Source of the DNA: Nocardioides sp. W7
Lineage (GTDB): Bacteria > Actinomycetota > Actinomycetes > Propionibacteriales > Nocardioidaceae
Reading direction: 5' to 3'
Assembly: GCF_022919075.1 (NCBI RefSeq)
Contig: NZ_CP095078.1
Coordinates: 2,356,001 to 2,420,000 of the forward strand
Length of the DNA: 64,000 nt
The notes under the pieces were generated by a model. That model was not told the origin of the DNA, searched no databases, and saw only the letters and a program-made list of their open reading frames with translations. Both the position numbers and the translations under genes were made by a program. Of the stretch, positions 24,726-33,946 are shown in pieces (within the stretch, counting starts at the first letter, position 1; every line of letters starts with the position of its first letter).

Positions 24726-26009
24726 ATGTCGCGCATCCTGCTCCGAGCCGGAAAGAGCCCCTTCCAGGTGCTGAGCCCCGAGCGCAGCCTCGCCGTCGGG
24801 AAGAGGGGCGTGTTCGGTGCGAATGCCGGCAACCTGCTGTTCTCGTCGGCGGTGCACCGCACCGTGAGCGTGCCGGGCGCGGAGGTCGTCACCGACGGGT
24901 TCGTGCTCCAGAACCTCCAGAACATCAAGAGGGTCTCGCGGATGGCGGGCTACATCGACGAGCGCTTCGACCGGCTCGTGCTGCCGTTCGCGAACGCGTT
25001 CCGCCCGGGCTTCGCCCCCCAGCTCGACATCTACTCCAGCCTCATCGAGCGCCTGCACATCCCCGTCGTGGTCGTCGGCGTCGGGGCGCAGATGGGTTTC
25101 GATGCCGACCGACCGGATGCGGGGCCCGACCTCGACGCGTCGGTGACCCGGTTCGTGCGAGCCGTGCTCGACCGCTCGACGTCGATCGGCGTGCGCGGTG
25201 AGCGCACGGCCGGTTACCTCGCGCAGCTCGGGTTCTCGCAACCACTCGTGGACGTGATCGGCTGCCCGTCGCTGTTCACGAGCGTCGACGGCTTCGGCAT
25301 CGAGCCGCGCGGAGTCGACGCGTCGAGCCGCATCGACCTCACCTACACGAACGGCATGCAGTCGCTCGTCGACCGCAGCGTCGCCGACTTCCCGCGCCTG
25401 GAGTTCGTGGCGCAGGAGCACCACCGGCTGCGGTTGCTGCTCGAGGGCGTCGACCCCGACGACTACGACGGCCGCGGACCGCTCGGCTCGGGCCACCCTC
25501 TCTACCGCGACGACCGCATCCGCTTCTTCGTCGATGCGCGCACCTGGGTCGACTACCTGCGCGACTTCTCCTTCGCGTTCGGCACCCGCATCCACGGCGC
25601 GATCGCGGCGATCCTCGCGCGCGTGCCGGCGGTCGTGCTCTCGTACGACTCGCGCACCCTCGAGCTCGCGCGGTACCACGGCATCCCGTATCGCGAACTC
25701 CACGGACTGCCCGACGACGTCACGATCGGCGAGCTCGTCGACGGGGCCGACTACTCGGTCTTCAACGCGCGGTTCCCGGAGCTCGCCGCGCACTACCGTG
25801 CCTTCCTCGAGGCGAACGGCCTCGACCACATCTGGGCGCCCGACTCGGCGAATCCCGAGTACGACGCACGCCTCGCCGGGCTCGACCTGCCCGGCGTGGT
25901 GCACGTCGTCAGGCCGGGTCCGCTCGGCCGACCGAAGCCGCACGAGCCGATTGCGCGCACCGCCGTCTCGGAGCTCGTGGCGCTGCGCGGCGCGGAGAGA
26001 TCGCGATGA
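24726..26009 (+). CDS. polysaccharide pyruvyl transferase family protein (CsaB/WcaK-like)
   Basis: The 427-aa protein (ATG at 24726; the frame is open upstream but unsupported) has the family features: an N-terminal Gly-rich GANAGNLLFSSAV, a central VVVVGVGAQM and IGVRGERTAGYL, and the C-terminal FAFGTRIHGAIAAIL with the conserved RxHG. These enzymes move pyruvate from PEP to a sugar of a cell-surface polymer as a ketal. Serine codons are strongly TCG and arginine CGC compared with neighbours, so recent transfer is possible. It is monocistronic, with a hairpin after the stop. Confidence 0.75.
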   Translation: MSRILLRAGKSPFQVLSPERSLAVGKRGVFGANAGNLLFSSAVHRTVSVPGAEVVTDGFVLQNLQNIKRVSRMAGYIDERFDRLVLPFANAFRPGFAPQLDIYSSLIERLHIPVVVVGVGAQMGFDADRPDAGPDLDASVTRFVRAVLDRSTSIGVRGERTAGYLAQLGFSQPLVDVIGCPSLFTSVDGFGIEPRGVDASSRIDLTYTNGMQSLVDRSVADFPRLEFVAQEHHRLRLLLEGVDPDDYDGRGPLGSGHPLYRDDRIRFFVDARTWVDYLRDFSFAFGTRIHGAIAAILARVPAVVLSYDSRTLELARYHGIPYRELHGLPDDVTIGELVDGADYSVFNARFPELAAHYRAFLEANGLDHIWAPDSANPEYDARLAGLDLPGVVHVVRPGPLGRPKPHEPIARTAVSELVALRGAERSR

Positions 26010-26031
26010 CGAAGCCCAACTGAGCTGAGAC

Positions 26032-26050
26032 GCACGCGTTCCGCGCGTGC
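26032..26050 (+). terminator. short hairpin after the pyruvyl transferase gene
   Basis: GCACGCG and CGCGTGC pair around a 5-nt loop, 22 bp past the stop. The rest of 26051-26223 shows no clear feature apart from a G-rich stretch before the next start. Confidence 0.55.
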
Positions 26051-26223
26051 CGGCCCGCGCGCACCCGATAGCGCCGTGACCCGACCTCCGTCACCCGCCC
26101 CGGCCGTGGGCCGGTCGGCCCCGGCGTGCCCTCTTTCGGGGAACTGACCGCCCGATCCCCGCCCGACCCGGTCGCGCCGTCGCAGTCTCCGAAGGACAGG
26201 GAGGCCGACGGACGGGGGGCGGG

Positions 26224-27267
26224 ATGCGACGCAGGGAGCCCGACGACCGGCGCCGCGACCGCAAGGCGCTGGTCGGGCTGTTGGTCTGCACGGCGGCGAT
26301 CGCCGTCGTCATCTCGGGCACCCTGGTCTGGGCCCAGTCGAAGATCCCCGAGGTGCGGCACACGGAGCCGGCCTTCGTCGGTCTCGAGAACCGCCCGGTG
26401 CGGGCGACCGGCCCGGCCGGAGAGGCCGTCAACATCCTGCTGCTGGGCACGGACCGGCGCTCGGAGGTGCCCACCACCGGTGCGGCTGCCGAGGCGGACG
26501 CCTGGGTGGCGGGGGAGCAGCGCTCGGACACCATGATGCTGGTCCACGTCGCCGCGGACCGGCGCTCCGCTCACGTGATCTCCCTGCCCCGCGACTCCTG
26601 GGTGCCGGTGCCCGGGCACGGCCGGGCGAAGATCAACGCGGCGTACTCCCTCGGTGGGCTGCCGCTCGCCGTCGAGACCGTCGAGACGCTGACCCGGGTC
26701 CGGGTGGACCACGTCGCCGTCGTCGACTGGGACGGCTTCCGGGCCCTGACCGACCTGGTCGGCGGGGTCCGGGTGCAGGTGCCCGAGACGGTGGTCGACA
26801 GCGTCCGCGGAATCACCTGGACGGCGGGCGAGCACCTCCTCGACGGTGAGCAGGCGCTCGCCTACGTCGGCCAGCGCTACGGGCTGCCGGGTGGCGACCT
26901 GGACCGGGTCCAGCGTCAGCAGGCGGTGCTGCGCACCCTGATGCAGGACGGCCTGCACGCCGAGATGCGCTCCGACCCCGACCAGGTGGCCCGTTTCGTG
27001 TCCGAGGTCCTCGAGCACGTCGCCGTCGACGAGACCTGGTCGCTGGCCGGGATCCTCAGCTTCAGCGCCTCGCTGCGCAACCTGCGCAGCGCCGACATCC
27101 GCTACCTGACCGTCCCGGTGGCCGGGCTCGGTCGGGAGGGGGCGCAGTCGGTCGTCCACCTGAACGGCCGGCTCTCCGACCAGCTCTGGACCGCGGTCCG
27201 CGACGACGTGGCCGGCCCCTGGCTGGACGCCCATCCCGACCTCGAGACGGGGGACCGGATCGACTGA
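26224..27267 (+). CDS. LytR-CpsA-Psr (LCP) family cell-wall glycopolymer transferase
   Basis: The 347-aa type II membrane protein has a short Arg-rich cytoplasmic tail, one transmembrane helix (~17-36) and an extracytoplasmic LCP domain. Domain motifs are NILLLGTDRRS, RSDTMMLVHV, VISLPRDSWV, KINAAYSLGG and LDRVQRQQAVL. The Arg and Asp residues that bind polyprenyl pyrophosphate are present. LCP enzymes attach wall polymers such as teichoic acid or arabinogalactan to peptidoglycan. It ends 4 bp from the convergent secreted protein gene. Confidence 0.88.
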   Translation: MRRREPDDRRRDRKALVGLLVCTAAIAVVISGTLVWAQSKIPEVRHTEPAFVGLENRPVRATGPAGEAVNILLLGTDRRSEVPTTGAAAEADAWVAGEQRSDTMMLVHVAADRRSAHVISLPRDSWVPVPGHGRAKINAAYSLGGLPLAVETVETLTRVRVDHVAVVDWDGFRALTDLVGGVRVQVPETVVDSVRGITWTAGEHLLDGEQALAYVGQRYGLPGGDLDRVQRQQAVLRTLMQDGLHAEMRSDPDQVARFVSEVLEHVAVDETWSLAGILSFSASLRNLRSADIRYLTVPVAGLGREGAQSVVHLNGRLSDQLWTAVRDDVAGPWLDAHPDLETGDRID

Positions 27268-27271
27268 TCTC

Positions 27272-29458
27272 TCAGCGGCGCACCTTCACGACCGCCGTGG
27301 CGGTGCTCCCCGCGACGGTCGCGGTGCCGGCGTACGACGCGGTGTAGCGGTGCGCGCCGCGCTTCTGCCTCTTCAGCGTCAGCTTCGCCCGGCCCGCCTT
27401 CAGCGCGACCCGGCCGACGACCCGCGAGCCGTCGCGCAGCACCACCGGGCCGGTGGCCCCCGGAGCGGTGACCTGGACCGCGAGCCGCACGGTCCGACGC
27501 TTGGCCTTCGCCGTGAGCCGGGTGGAGGAGACATGCTGGACCAGCCCGGTCGGCGCCGAGGTCGCCGTGCCGGTGAACCCGCCGGTCTCGCCGGCCTCGT
27601 CGGGGGCCGACGCGGCGACGCGCAGCTGGAGGCTGGATCCGGCGTCCGCCGCGGTCAGGACGTACGACGGGCCGGTGCCGACCACCGTGCCGCCCCTGAG
27701 CCACTCGACGCGGAACGTCACGCCCGCGGACGCGTTCCACCGGCCGGGGTTCGCCGACAGCTGCTGCCCGACGAGCGGCGTGCCGCCGATCGTGGGGGCG
27801 GTGCGGGTCCGCAGCGACGAGTCGAGCACGACGTTCGCGGTGGCGTACTCGCCCGAGCGGGGCGTGACCAGCTGGGCCTCACCCGGCGTCGACGCGTCGG
27901 AGTACCACTCCGACACGTGGCCGTCCCAGCTGGTGAAGCTCAGCAGGTAGGGGACCCCGGGCCGCAGCTCCTCGATCTCGTACCGGCCGCCGTCGTAGGT
28001 GTTGTAGTCGTCGACGTAGCGCCCGGAGCTGTCGTGCACGGAGACGCTGACGTTGTCGAGGGGCTGGCCGGCGTCGTCGGTCACGACACCTCGGATGCCG
28101 CCCCAGGGCGTCACGGACACGTCGACCCCGGTCGTGACCTGGCCCGGGGTGACCGTGACCGGCGCCGCCGTCCGGCCGGTGCCGCCGCCGTACCAGGCGT
28201 CCTGGAAGGACAGCTCGACGTCCTGGGTGCGCGAGTCCTCGACCTGGATCTTGTAGGACCGTGGGCCGGAGCGGTCGAGCGACATGAAGTAGTAGCGCCC
28301 GTCGCGGTCGGTGATCGTCCACTCGGCCTGGTTGCGCGGTTCGCCGTCGGAGAGGAAGGAGTACGCGCGCACGTCGACGCCCATGGCGGGCCGGCCCTGC
28401 TCGTCGCGGACCACGCCGGTCAGGTCGGCTCCGGCGGGGGCGGGCCGGACGCCGCCGGAGAGGAGGGTGTCCGCGAGCACGACGGAGGCTCCGCCGACCA
28501 CGCTCACCGGGGTGCTGGCCTCCGGGCTGGTCGCGTCGCCGAGCCACTCGGCGCCGTACTCGTTGTAGTCGTCGACGAAGCGCAGCTTCCAGGGCCCGTC
28601 GGTGAGGCGCGGCACGACGTAGGTGCCGGTGCGGTCGGTGTAGTCGCTCGACACGGTGCGCCCGTCGGCGTCGTACGCCGTGACGAGGACGCGGCGCAGC
28701 GGTGTCCCGCCGTCGCTGGTCACCCGACCACCGATCGAGCCGCCGGCCGCCACCGTCAGGTCGCCCACCGAGACGTCGGCGGTCCGGTCGAAGGCGACGG
28801 TGCGTCCCGCCGCGTGGCTCGCGGAGTCGTCGGCCCACTCACTGGCGTAGCGCTCGCGGTAGTCCGAGAGCTGGAGCTTCCACGCGCCGGCGGGCGGTGA
28901 GAACCGGAAGGTGCCGTCCGGGCGGGAGACGGTGCTGTAGTAGCCCCCGTGCGGCGCGGTCGCGGCGAATGCGCGGACGTCCACGCCGGCGACCGGACGG
29001 CCCCCCGTGTCGACCACGCGACCGGTGATCATCGGCGGGGACTCGAGCACGACCGGGTTCAGCTCGACGGCGGTGTCCGTGACGGTCACGGCCGTCGAGG
29101 CGTTCCAGTCCTGGGTGTTGTCGTAGTACTCCCAGCGGGTCGAGTCCGCCGCGTCGGCGAAGTGGAATCGGTACTGGCCGGGGCCGAGGGCCAGCGCGAT
29201 CTTCCCGTCGGCGATCGGGTCGCCGAGGAAGGTGCTCCAGTACGAGCCGGTCAGGCGGGACACCGACACGGTGCCTTCGAGGGGGCGCCCCTGGCCGTCG
29301 GTGACGGTGCCGGTGACGGCGTGCTTGCCGGACTCGGTGTCGGCGAGGGAGGGGAGGGCGGCCGGGGCGGACTGGGCGGCCTGGGTGGGCGTCAGGGCCA
29401 CCGAGGTGCCGAGCAGTCCGGACAGGGCGAGGGGGATGAGGAATCGTCGTGCGTTCAC
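27272..29458 (-). CDS. secreted CarboxypepD_reg / Ig-like repeat protein
   Basis: The 728-aa protein has a Sec signal peptide (~1-32). Five tandem ~90-105-residue carboxypeptidase-regulatory-like units follow, each opening as (I/L/V)xGxVxDxxGxPLxxVxVxxxD and containing DGxYxxxxLxxGxYxxxF. The later segment W.D..S.....V.V adds a short linker between units. An Ig-like module follows (~560-645; YVLTAADAGSSLQLRV), then a C-terminal Big_3_5-like domain ending in VKVRR. The repeats are beta-sandwiches that bind ligands or act as spacers. No catalytic motif is visible. Confidence 0.8.
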   Translation of the reverse strand: MNARRFLIPLALSGLLGTSVALTPTQAAQSAPAALPSLADTESGKHAVTGTVTDGQGRPLEGTVSVSRLTGSYWSTFLGDPIADGKIALALGPGQYRFHFADAADSTRWEYYDNTQDWNASTAVTVTDTAVELNPVVLESPPMITGRVVDTGGRPVAGVDVRAFAATAPHGGYYSTVSRPDGTFRFSPPAGAWKLQLSDYRERYASEWADDSASHAAGRTVAFDRTADVSVGDLTVAAGGSIGGRVTSDGGTPLRRVLVTAYDADGRTVSSDYTDRTGTYVVPRLTDGPWKLRFVDDYNEYGAEWLGDATSPEASTPVSVVGGASVVLADTLLSGGVRPAPAGADLTGVVRDEQGRPAMGVDVRAYSFLSDGEPRNQAEWTITDRDGRYYFMSLDRSGPRSYKIQVEDSRTQDVELSFQDAWYGGGTGRTAAPVTVTPGQVTTGVDVSVTPWGGIRGVVTDDAGQPLDNVSVSVHDSSGRYVDDYNTYDGGRYEIEELRPGVPYLLSFTSWDGHVSEWYSDASTPGEAQLVTPRSGEYATANVVLDSSLRTRTAPTIGGTPLVGQQLSANPGRWNASAGVTFRVEWLRGGTVVGTGPSYVLTAADAGSSLQLRVAASAPDEAGETGGFTGTATSAPTGLVQHVSSTRLTAKAKRRTVRLAVQVTAPGATGPVVLRDGSRVVGRVALKAGRAKLTLKRQKRGAHRYTASYAGTATVAGSTATAVVKVRR

Positions 29459-29550
29459 GGCGGGGAGGTTGGCACGGCACGCGTCCCGCGCGCTCGATCA
29501 TTTTGTCCCGTTCGCCCGGGCGATCCGGCCGGGACACCCGTTCCTGCAGG

Positions 29551-30978
29551 TCAGGGCAGGTGTCGGCCCATCCAGTCCTCGACGTCCACGGAGGTGCGGG
29601 GGAGCGAGGCCGAGAGGTTGCGGCTGCCGTCGGCGGTGACGAGCACGTCGTCCTCGATCCGGATGCCGATGCCGCGCAGCTCCTCGGGGACGAGCAGGTC
29701 GTCCTCCTGGAAGTACAGGCCCGGCTCGACGGTCAGCACCATGCCGGCGGCGAGGGTGCCCTTGGCGTACGCGTCCGGCGCGGCCCGCCCGCAGTCGTGG
29801 ACGTCCATGCCGAGCATGTGGCTGGTGCCGTGCAGCGTCCACCGTGCGTAGGTGCGGTTGTCGGGGTCGAGCGCCTGCTCGGCCGGGACGGGCAGCAGGC
29901 CCATGCCCTCCAGCCCGTGCGCCAGCACGGTCATCGACGCCTGGTGGATGTCGGCGAACGGTACGTCGGGGCGGACCGCGTCGATGCCCGCCTGCTGGGC
30001 GGCGAGGACCAGGTCGTAGAGGTCGCGCTGCACGTCGGTGAACGTGCCGTCGACCGGCAGCGTGCGGGTGACGTCGGCGGTGTAGAGCTGGTGGCCCTCC
30101 ACCCCCATGTCGAGGAGCACCAGCTCGCCCCGCGTGATCGCGCCGGAGTTCTCGATCCAGTGCAGCGTCGTGGCGTGCGAGCCGCCGCCGACGATCGAGT
30201 CGTAGCCGATGTCGTTGCCCATCGCCCGCGCGCGGCGGAAGAAGGTGCCCTCGATCCAGCGCTCGCCGTACTCGAGCACCTGGGTCCACTCGCGGACGCT
30301 GTCCTCGAAGCCCATCGCGGTGACGTCGCAGGCCTGCTGGAGCTGCTCGACCTCCCAGTCGTCCTTGATCAGCCGCATCTCGGAGACGACGCGCGCGAGG
30401 TCGTCGTCGAGCCCGGCGTCGGCCGCGACCAGGCCGTCGACGTGGTCCGAGACGCCACGGTGCACGCGCGTCTTCGCGGGCGCGGAGCGGGCGAGGTCGT
30501 CAGCGAGCCGATCCACGTGGCGGACCTCGATGCCGAGGGAGTCGGAGAGCTCGCGCGCCGAGGGCCGGCGTCCGGCCCACAGCTCGCCGTACTGCCGGTC
30601 GCGGAAGAACTCGTCGGTCTCGCGCGAGGAGCGCGGCCGGGCGTAGAGCACCGCCTCCCCGTCGGTCAGCACCAGGACGGCGTCGCTCGTCTGGTTGCCG
30701 CAGAGATAGGTGTGGGCGGTGTCGGAGCGGAAGCGGTAGTCGGTGTCGTTGGCCCGGGCCTTGTAGGTGCCCGCCGGGAGGACGAGCCGCTCGCCCGGGA
30801 AGACCTCCGTGAGCCGACGGCGGCGCTCGGCCGCGCGGTCGGCGACGGGCTGCCGGGGGAGGTCCAGCTCCCGATCGCCCCAGCCGGTGCGCATGAACCG
30901 CGAGTAGGCCTCCGGGACGGCCGGGTCGTGCGACTCGGTCTTCGGCTCGGTGCTCTCGGGCGTCGTCTGGTCGCTCAC
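29551..30978 (-). CDS. pepP: Xaa-Pro aminopeptidase (M24B)
   Basis: This cytosolic metallopeptidase removes N-terminal residues before proline. The 475-aa product (GTG at 30978) has an N-terminal creatinase-like domain (~60-200) and a pita-bread catalytic domain. Metal ligands are visible as LLDMG (Asp), TADVTRT (Asp), GTSHMLGMDVHD (His), TVEPGLYF (Glu) and RIEDDVL (Glu). The acidic N-terminus (TTPESTEPKTE) is an extension. It is divergent from the PrsW gene, with 60 bp between. Confidence 0.9.
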   Translation of the reverse strand: MSDQTTPESTEPKTESHDPAVPEAYSRFMRTGWGDRELDLPRQPVADRAAERRRRLTEVFPGERLVLPAGTYKARANDTDYRFRSDTAHTYLCGNQTSDAVLVLTDGEAVLYARPRSSRETDEFFRDRQYGELWAGRRPSARELSDSLGIEVRHVDRLADDLARSAPAKTRVHRGVSDHVDGLVAADAGLDDDLARVVSEMRLIKDDWEVEQLQQACDVTAMGFEDSVREWTQVLEYGERWIEGTFFRRARAMGNDIGYDSIVGGGSHATTLHWIENSGAITRGELVLLDMGVEGHQLYTADVTRTLPVDGTFTDVQRDLYDLVLAAQQAGIDAVRPDVPFADIHQASMTVLAHGLEGMGLLPVPAEQALDPDNRTYARWTLHGTSHMLGMDVHDCGRAAPDAYAKGTLAAGMVLTVEPGLYFQEDDLLVPEELRGIGIRIEDDVLVTADGSRNLSASLPRTSVDVEDWMGRHLP

Positions 30979-31038
30979 CCCCGACACTGTACGCCGGGCA
31001 GCACGCGCTCCGACCTGCCCGAACGTTAGGCTGCGCCC

Positions 31039-32160
31039 GTGCCAGGAGCCCGTCGAGACAGCATCGCCTTCACGGTCCTCGTGACCGTGCTGGTGATCGG
31101 TGGCGCGGGCGTGATGCTGCTGGTGATCGCGCTGTCGGGCGCACCGGGGACGTTGCTCCTGGCGACCGCGCTGGCGGCGCTGCCCGTCGTACCCCTGGTC
31201 TGCTGCTACCTCTGGCTCGACCGATACGAGCCGGAGCCGCGTCGGCTGCTGCTGATGGGGCTGCTGTGGGGCGGCTTCGTCGCCACCGCCGCCGCGATCC
31301 TGATCCAGGGTGTCGGCGGCCTGGTCGCCGGCTTCAGCGAGGACGCCAGCCTCGCCGTGGTGGCGCCGGTGACCGAGGAGCTCAGCAAGGGCGCGTTCCT
31401 GGTGCTGCTGCTCTGGTGGCGCCGGGCCGAGCTCGACGGCGTGCTCGACGGGATCGTGTACGCCGGCATGGTCGGCATCGGGTTCGCCTTCACCGAGAAC
31501 ATCCTCTACCTCGCCGCGGCGTACAACGGGACCGACGGCACCGGCCCCGGCGGCACCGAGGCGCTCACCGCGACCTTCGTCATCCGGTGCCTGTTCAGCC
31601 CGTTCGCGCACCCGCTGTTCACCACCTTCATCGGTATCGGGGTCGGGATCGCGGTGACCTCACGCAGCGGCGCGGTCCGTTTCCTCGCCCCGGTGCTCGG
31701 ATACCTCGTCGCCGTGGTCACGCACGGGCTCTGGAACGGCGCCACGATCTTCGGGTTCGGCAGCTTCGCCGTGGTCTACGTCGTGCTGATGCTCCCCGCC
31801 CTGGCGGGCCTGGCCTGGCTGGCGGTGTGGGCGCGCCGGTCCGAGCGCCGCATGCTCGCGGCCGCCCTCGACGACGCCGCGCGACGGGGCCTGATCCCCG
31901 GCACCGACATCGGCTGGGTCGTCGACCTCCGGGCCCGGCGGCTCGCCCGCCTCCACGCCCGTCAGGTCGCCGGCCCGAGCGCCGAGCGCGCCATGCGCGA
32001 CTACCAGCAGGCGGCCATCGAGCTCGGGTTCCTGCACCATCGCTTCCTGCGCGGGACAGCGCCGCCTGACTTCGCGGTCCGCGGACAGGACTACGTCGCG
32101 AGGATCGGGGCCGTTCGCCCGTTCATCGCCTTTCCCGGACAGGTGGTACCCACCCGATGA
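31039..32160 (+). CDS. PrsW-family intramembrane metalloprotease
   Basis: The 373-aa polytopic protein has about eight transmembrane helices. It shows the PrsW signatures: VTEELSKG (EE motif), GFAFTENILY, FSPFAHPLFT with a conserved His, and THGLWNG. The family includes B. subtilis PrsW, the site-1 protease for an anti-sigma factor. A ~90-residue cytosolic C-terminus with Arg-rich helices follows. The GTG start is 6 nt after TAGGCT (31027-31032; leaderless). Its stop overlaps the ATG of the next gene (ATGA), coupling it to a dynamin-like GTPase. Confidence 0.88.
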   Translation: MPGARRDSIAFTVLVTVLVIGGAGVMLLVIALSGAPGTLLLATALAALPVVPLVCCYLWLDRYEPEPRRLLLMGLLWGGFVATAAAILIQGVGGLVAGFSEDASLAVVAPVTEELSKGAFLVLLLWWRRAELDGVLDGIVYAGMVGIGFAFTENILYLAAAYNGTDGTGPGGTEALTATFVIRCLFSPFAHPLFTTFIGIGVGIAVTSRSGAVRFLAPVLGYLVAVVTHGLWNGATIFGFGSFAVVYVVLMLPALAGLAWLAVWARRSERRMLAAALDDAARRGLIPGTDIGWVVDLRARRLARLHARQVAGPSAERAMRDYQQAAIELGFLHHRFLRGTAPPDFAVRGQDYVARIGAVRPFIAFPGQVVPTR

Positions 32161-33872
32161 CAGCTTCCCAGGAGACCGCGGGCAGCGGCGCGCAGATGTT
32201 GACGGCACTGGTCCGTCTGCGCGGGGCGCTGCAGGCCGCCGAGCTGCCGCTCGACGCGCCCGGGGTCGAGGAGCAGCGCGGGTCGCGCTCGGAGCTGGTC
32301 GACCAGCTGGAGGACTACGTCATCCCGCGCGTGATGACGGTCGAGGCGCCGCTGCTCGTCGTCGTCGGCGGCTCCACCGGCGCCGGCAAGTCGACCCTCG
32401 TGAACTCGCTGGTGGGGCGCCGGGTCACCGAGCCGGGCCTGCTCCGGCCGACCACCCGGTCGCCGGTGCTGGTCCACCACCCCGCCGACGCCGCCTGGTT
32501 CGGCCAGGACCGGCTGCTCCCGGACCTGCGGCGCGTCGAGCACCCGACCAACGACCACGACGCCCTCCAGCTGGTGGCCGCCGACTCCATCCCTCCCGGG
32601 CTCGCGATCCTGGACGCACCCGACGTCGACTCGGTCGAGGAGCCCAACCGGGTCCTGGCCGCCCAGCTGCTGGCGGCGGCCGACATGTGGCTGTTCGTCA
32701 CCTCCGCGGCCCGCTACGCCGACCAGGTGCCGTGGGAGCACCTCAAGGCCGCCGCGCAGCGCTCCGCGGCCGTCGCCATCGTCCTGGACCGCACCGCCGC
32801 GGACGCCGTCCAGACGGTCTCGACCCACCTGGCCCGGATGCTGGCCAGCCGGGGGTTGAAGGACTCGCCGCTGTTCATCGTCCACGAGGGACCCATCGAC
32901 GCCGACGGCCTGCTCCCCGCCGACCACGTCGCCGACATCCGCGCCTGGCTGGCCTCCCTCGCCGTCGACCCCGGCGCCCGCGACGGGGTGGTCCGCCAGA
33001 CGCTGGAGGGGGCCATCCGCTCCATCACACGGAACACCCACCCGGTGGCCGACGCGGTCGCCGGGCAGGTGGTCGAGCTCGACGCCCTCCGCTCGGACGT
33101 CGCGACGGCGTACGACGACGCAGCGGCCGCGCTCGCGACGAGCTCGGGCGACGGGACCCTGCTCCAGGGCGAGGTGCTGGCCCGGTGGGAGGACTTCGTC
33201 GGCACCGGCGAGCTGCTGCGCAGCCTCGAGGACAAGGTCGGCTGGCTGCGCGAGCGCGTCGTGAACGCGGTCAAGGGCAAGCCCCAGCAGGCCGAGCGGG
33301 TCATGGTCGCGATCGAGTCCGGGCTGGAGAACCTCATCCTGCAGGAGTCCGAGAGCACCGCCGCGGCGATCGCCGCGCGCTGGCGCGACCGGCCCGCGGG
33401 CGCCGGGGTGCTGGCCGGATCGCCCGAGCTCGACCGGGCCTCCCGCGAGCTCCGGCGTACGGCCGAGCGCGCCGTGCGCGAGTGGCAGCAGGACGTCACC
33501 GAGCTGGTCCGGAGCGCGGGTGCCGGCCAGCGCACCGCGCGGTTCCTGGCGTACGGCGTGCAGGGCCTGGCGGTGGCGCTGATGGTCACCGCGCTGGACC
33601 AGTCCTCGACCGAGCCGTCCTCGGCGGCCGGACGCCGGCTCCTCGAGGCCGTCTTCGGTGCGGGGCCGGCGACCGAGCTCGTGGCCCGGGCCCGCGACAC
33701 CCTGGAGTACCGCCTCGGCGACCTCCTCGAGGTCGAGCGGCAGCGCTGGACCGCCGTGCTCGACGCTCTCCCGGTCAACCCGGACGCGGCCGCCCAGCTG
33801 CGCCAGGCGGCCCGTCGCGTCGACGACGTCCGCTTCGCCCGGGCCGCACGGAGCGGAGAGGGCGCCGAGTGA
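32157..33872 (+). CDS. dynamin-like GTPase 1
   Basis: The 571-aa protein has a P-loop GGSTGAGKST (~71-80), the switch/G3 LDAPDVDS (~152) and a weak G4 in VLDRTAAD. A long helical region follows, with a hydrophobic patch (FLAYGVQGLAVALMV, ~463-480) resembling the membrane paddle of bacterial dynamins. Actinobacteria often carry tandem dynamin-like genes (Streptomyces DynA/DynB, mycobacterial IniA/IniC) acting in membrane remodelling at septa or under envelope stress. Assignment to either pair is not possible by eye. It is translationally coupled to PrsW and followed by a second GTPase. Confidence 0.8.
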   Translation: MTASQETAGSGAQMLTALVRLRGALQAAELPLDAPGVEEQRGSRSELVDQLEDYVIPRVMTVEAPLLVVVGGSTGAGKSTLVNSLVGRRVTEPGLLRPTTRSPVLVHHPADAAWFGQDRLLPDLRRVEHPTNDHDALQLVAADSIPPGLAILDAPDVDSVEEPNRVLAAQLLAAADMWLFVTSAARYADQVPWEHLKAAAQRSAAVAIVLDRTAADAVQTVSTHLARMLASRGLKDSPLFIVHEGPIDADGLLPADHVADIRAWLASLAVDPGARDGVVRQTLEGAIRSITRNTHPVADAVAGQVVELDALRSDVATAYDDAAAALATSSGDGTLLQGEVLARWEDFVGTGELLRSLEDKVGWLRERVVNAVKGKPQQAERVMVAIESGLENLILQESESTAAAIAARWRDRPAGAGVLAGSPELDRASRELRRTAERAVREWQQDVTELVRSAGAGQRTARFLAYGVQGLAVALMVTALDQSSTEPSSAAGRRLLEAVFGAGPATELVARARDTLEYRLGDLLEVERQRWTAVLDALPVNPDAAAQLRQAARRVDDVRFARAARSGEGAE

Positions 33873-33946
33873 GGAGCGCCGCCCGCGGTCAGCGCGGCCG
33901 GAGCCTCTAAGGTGAGGCCACCACTGTCGTACCTGGGTTGGAGAAC

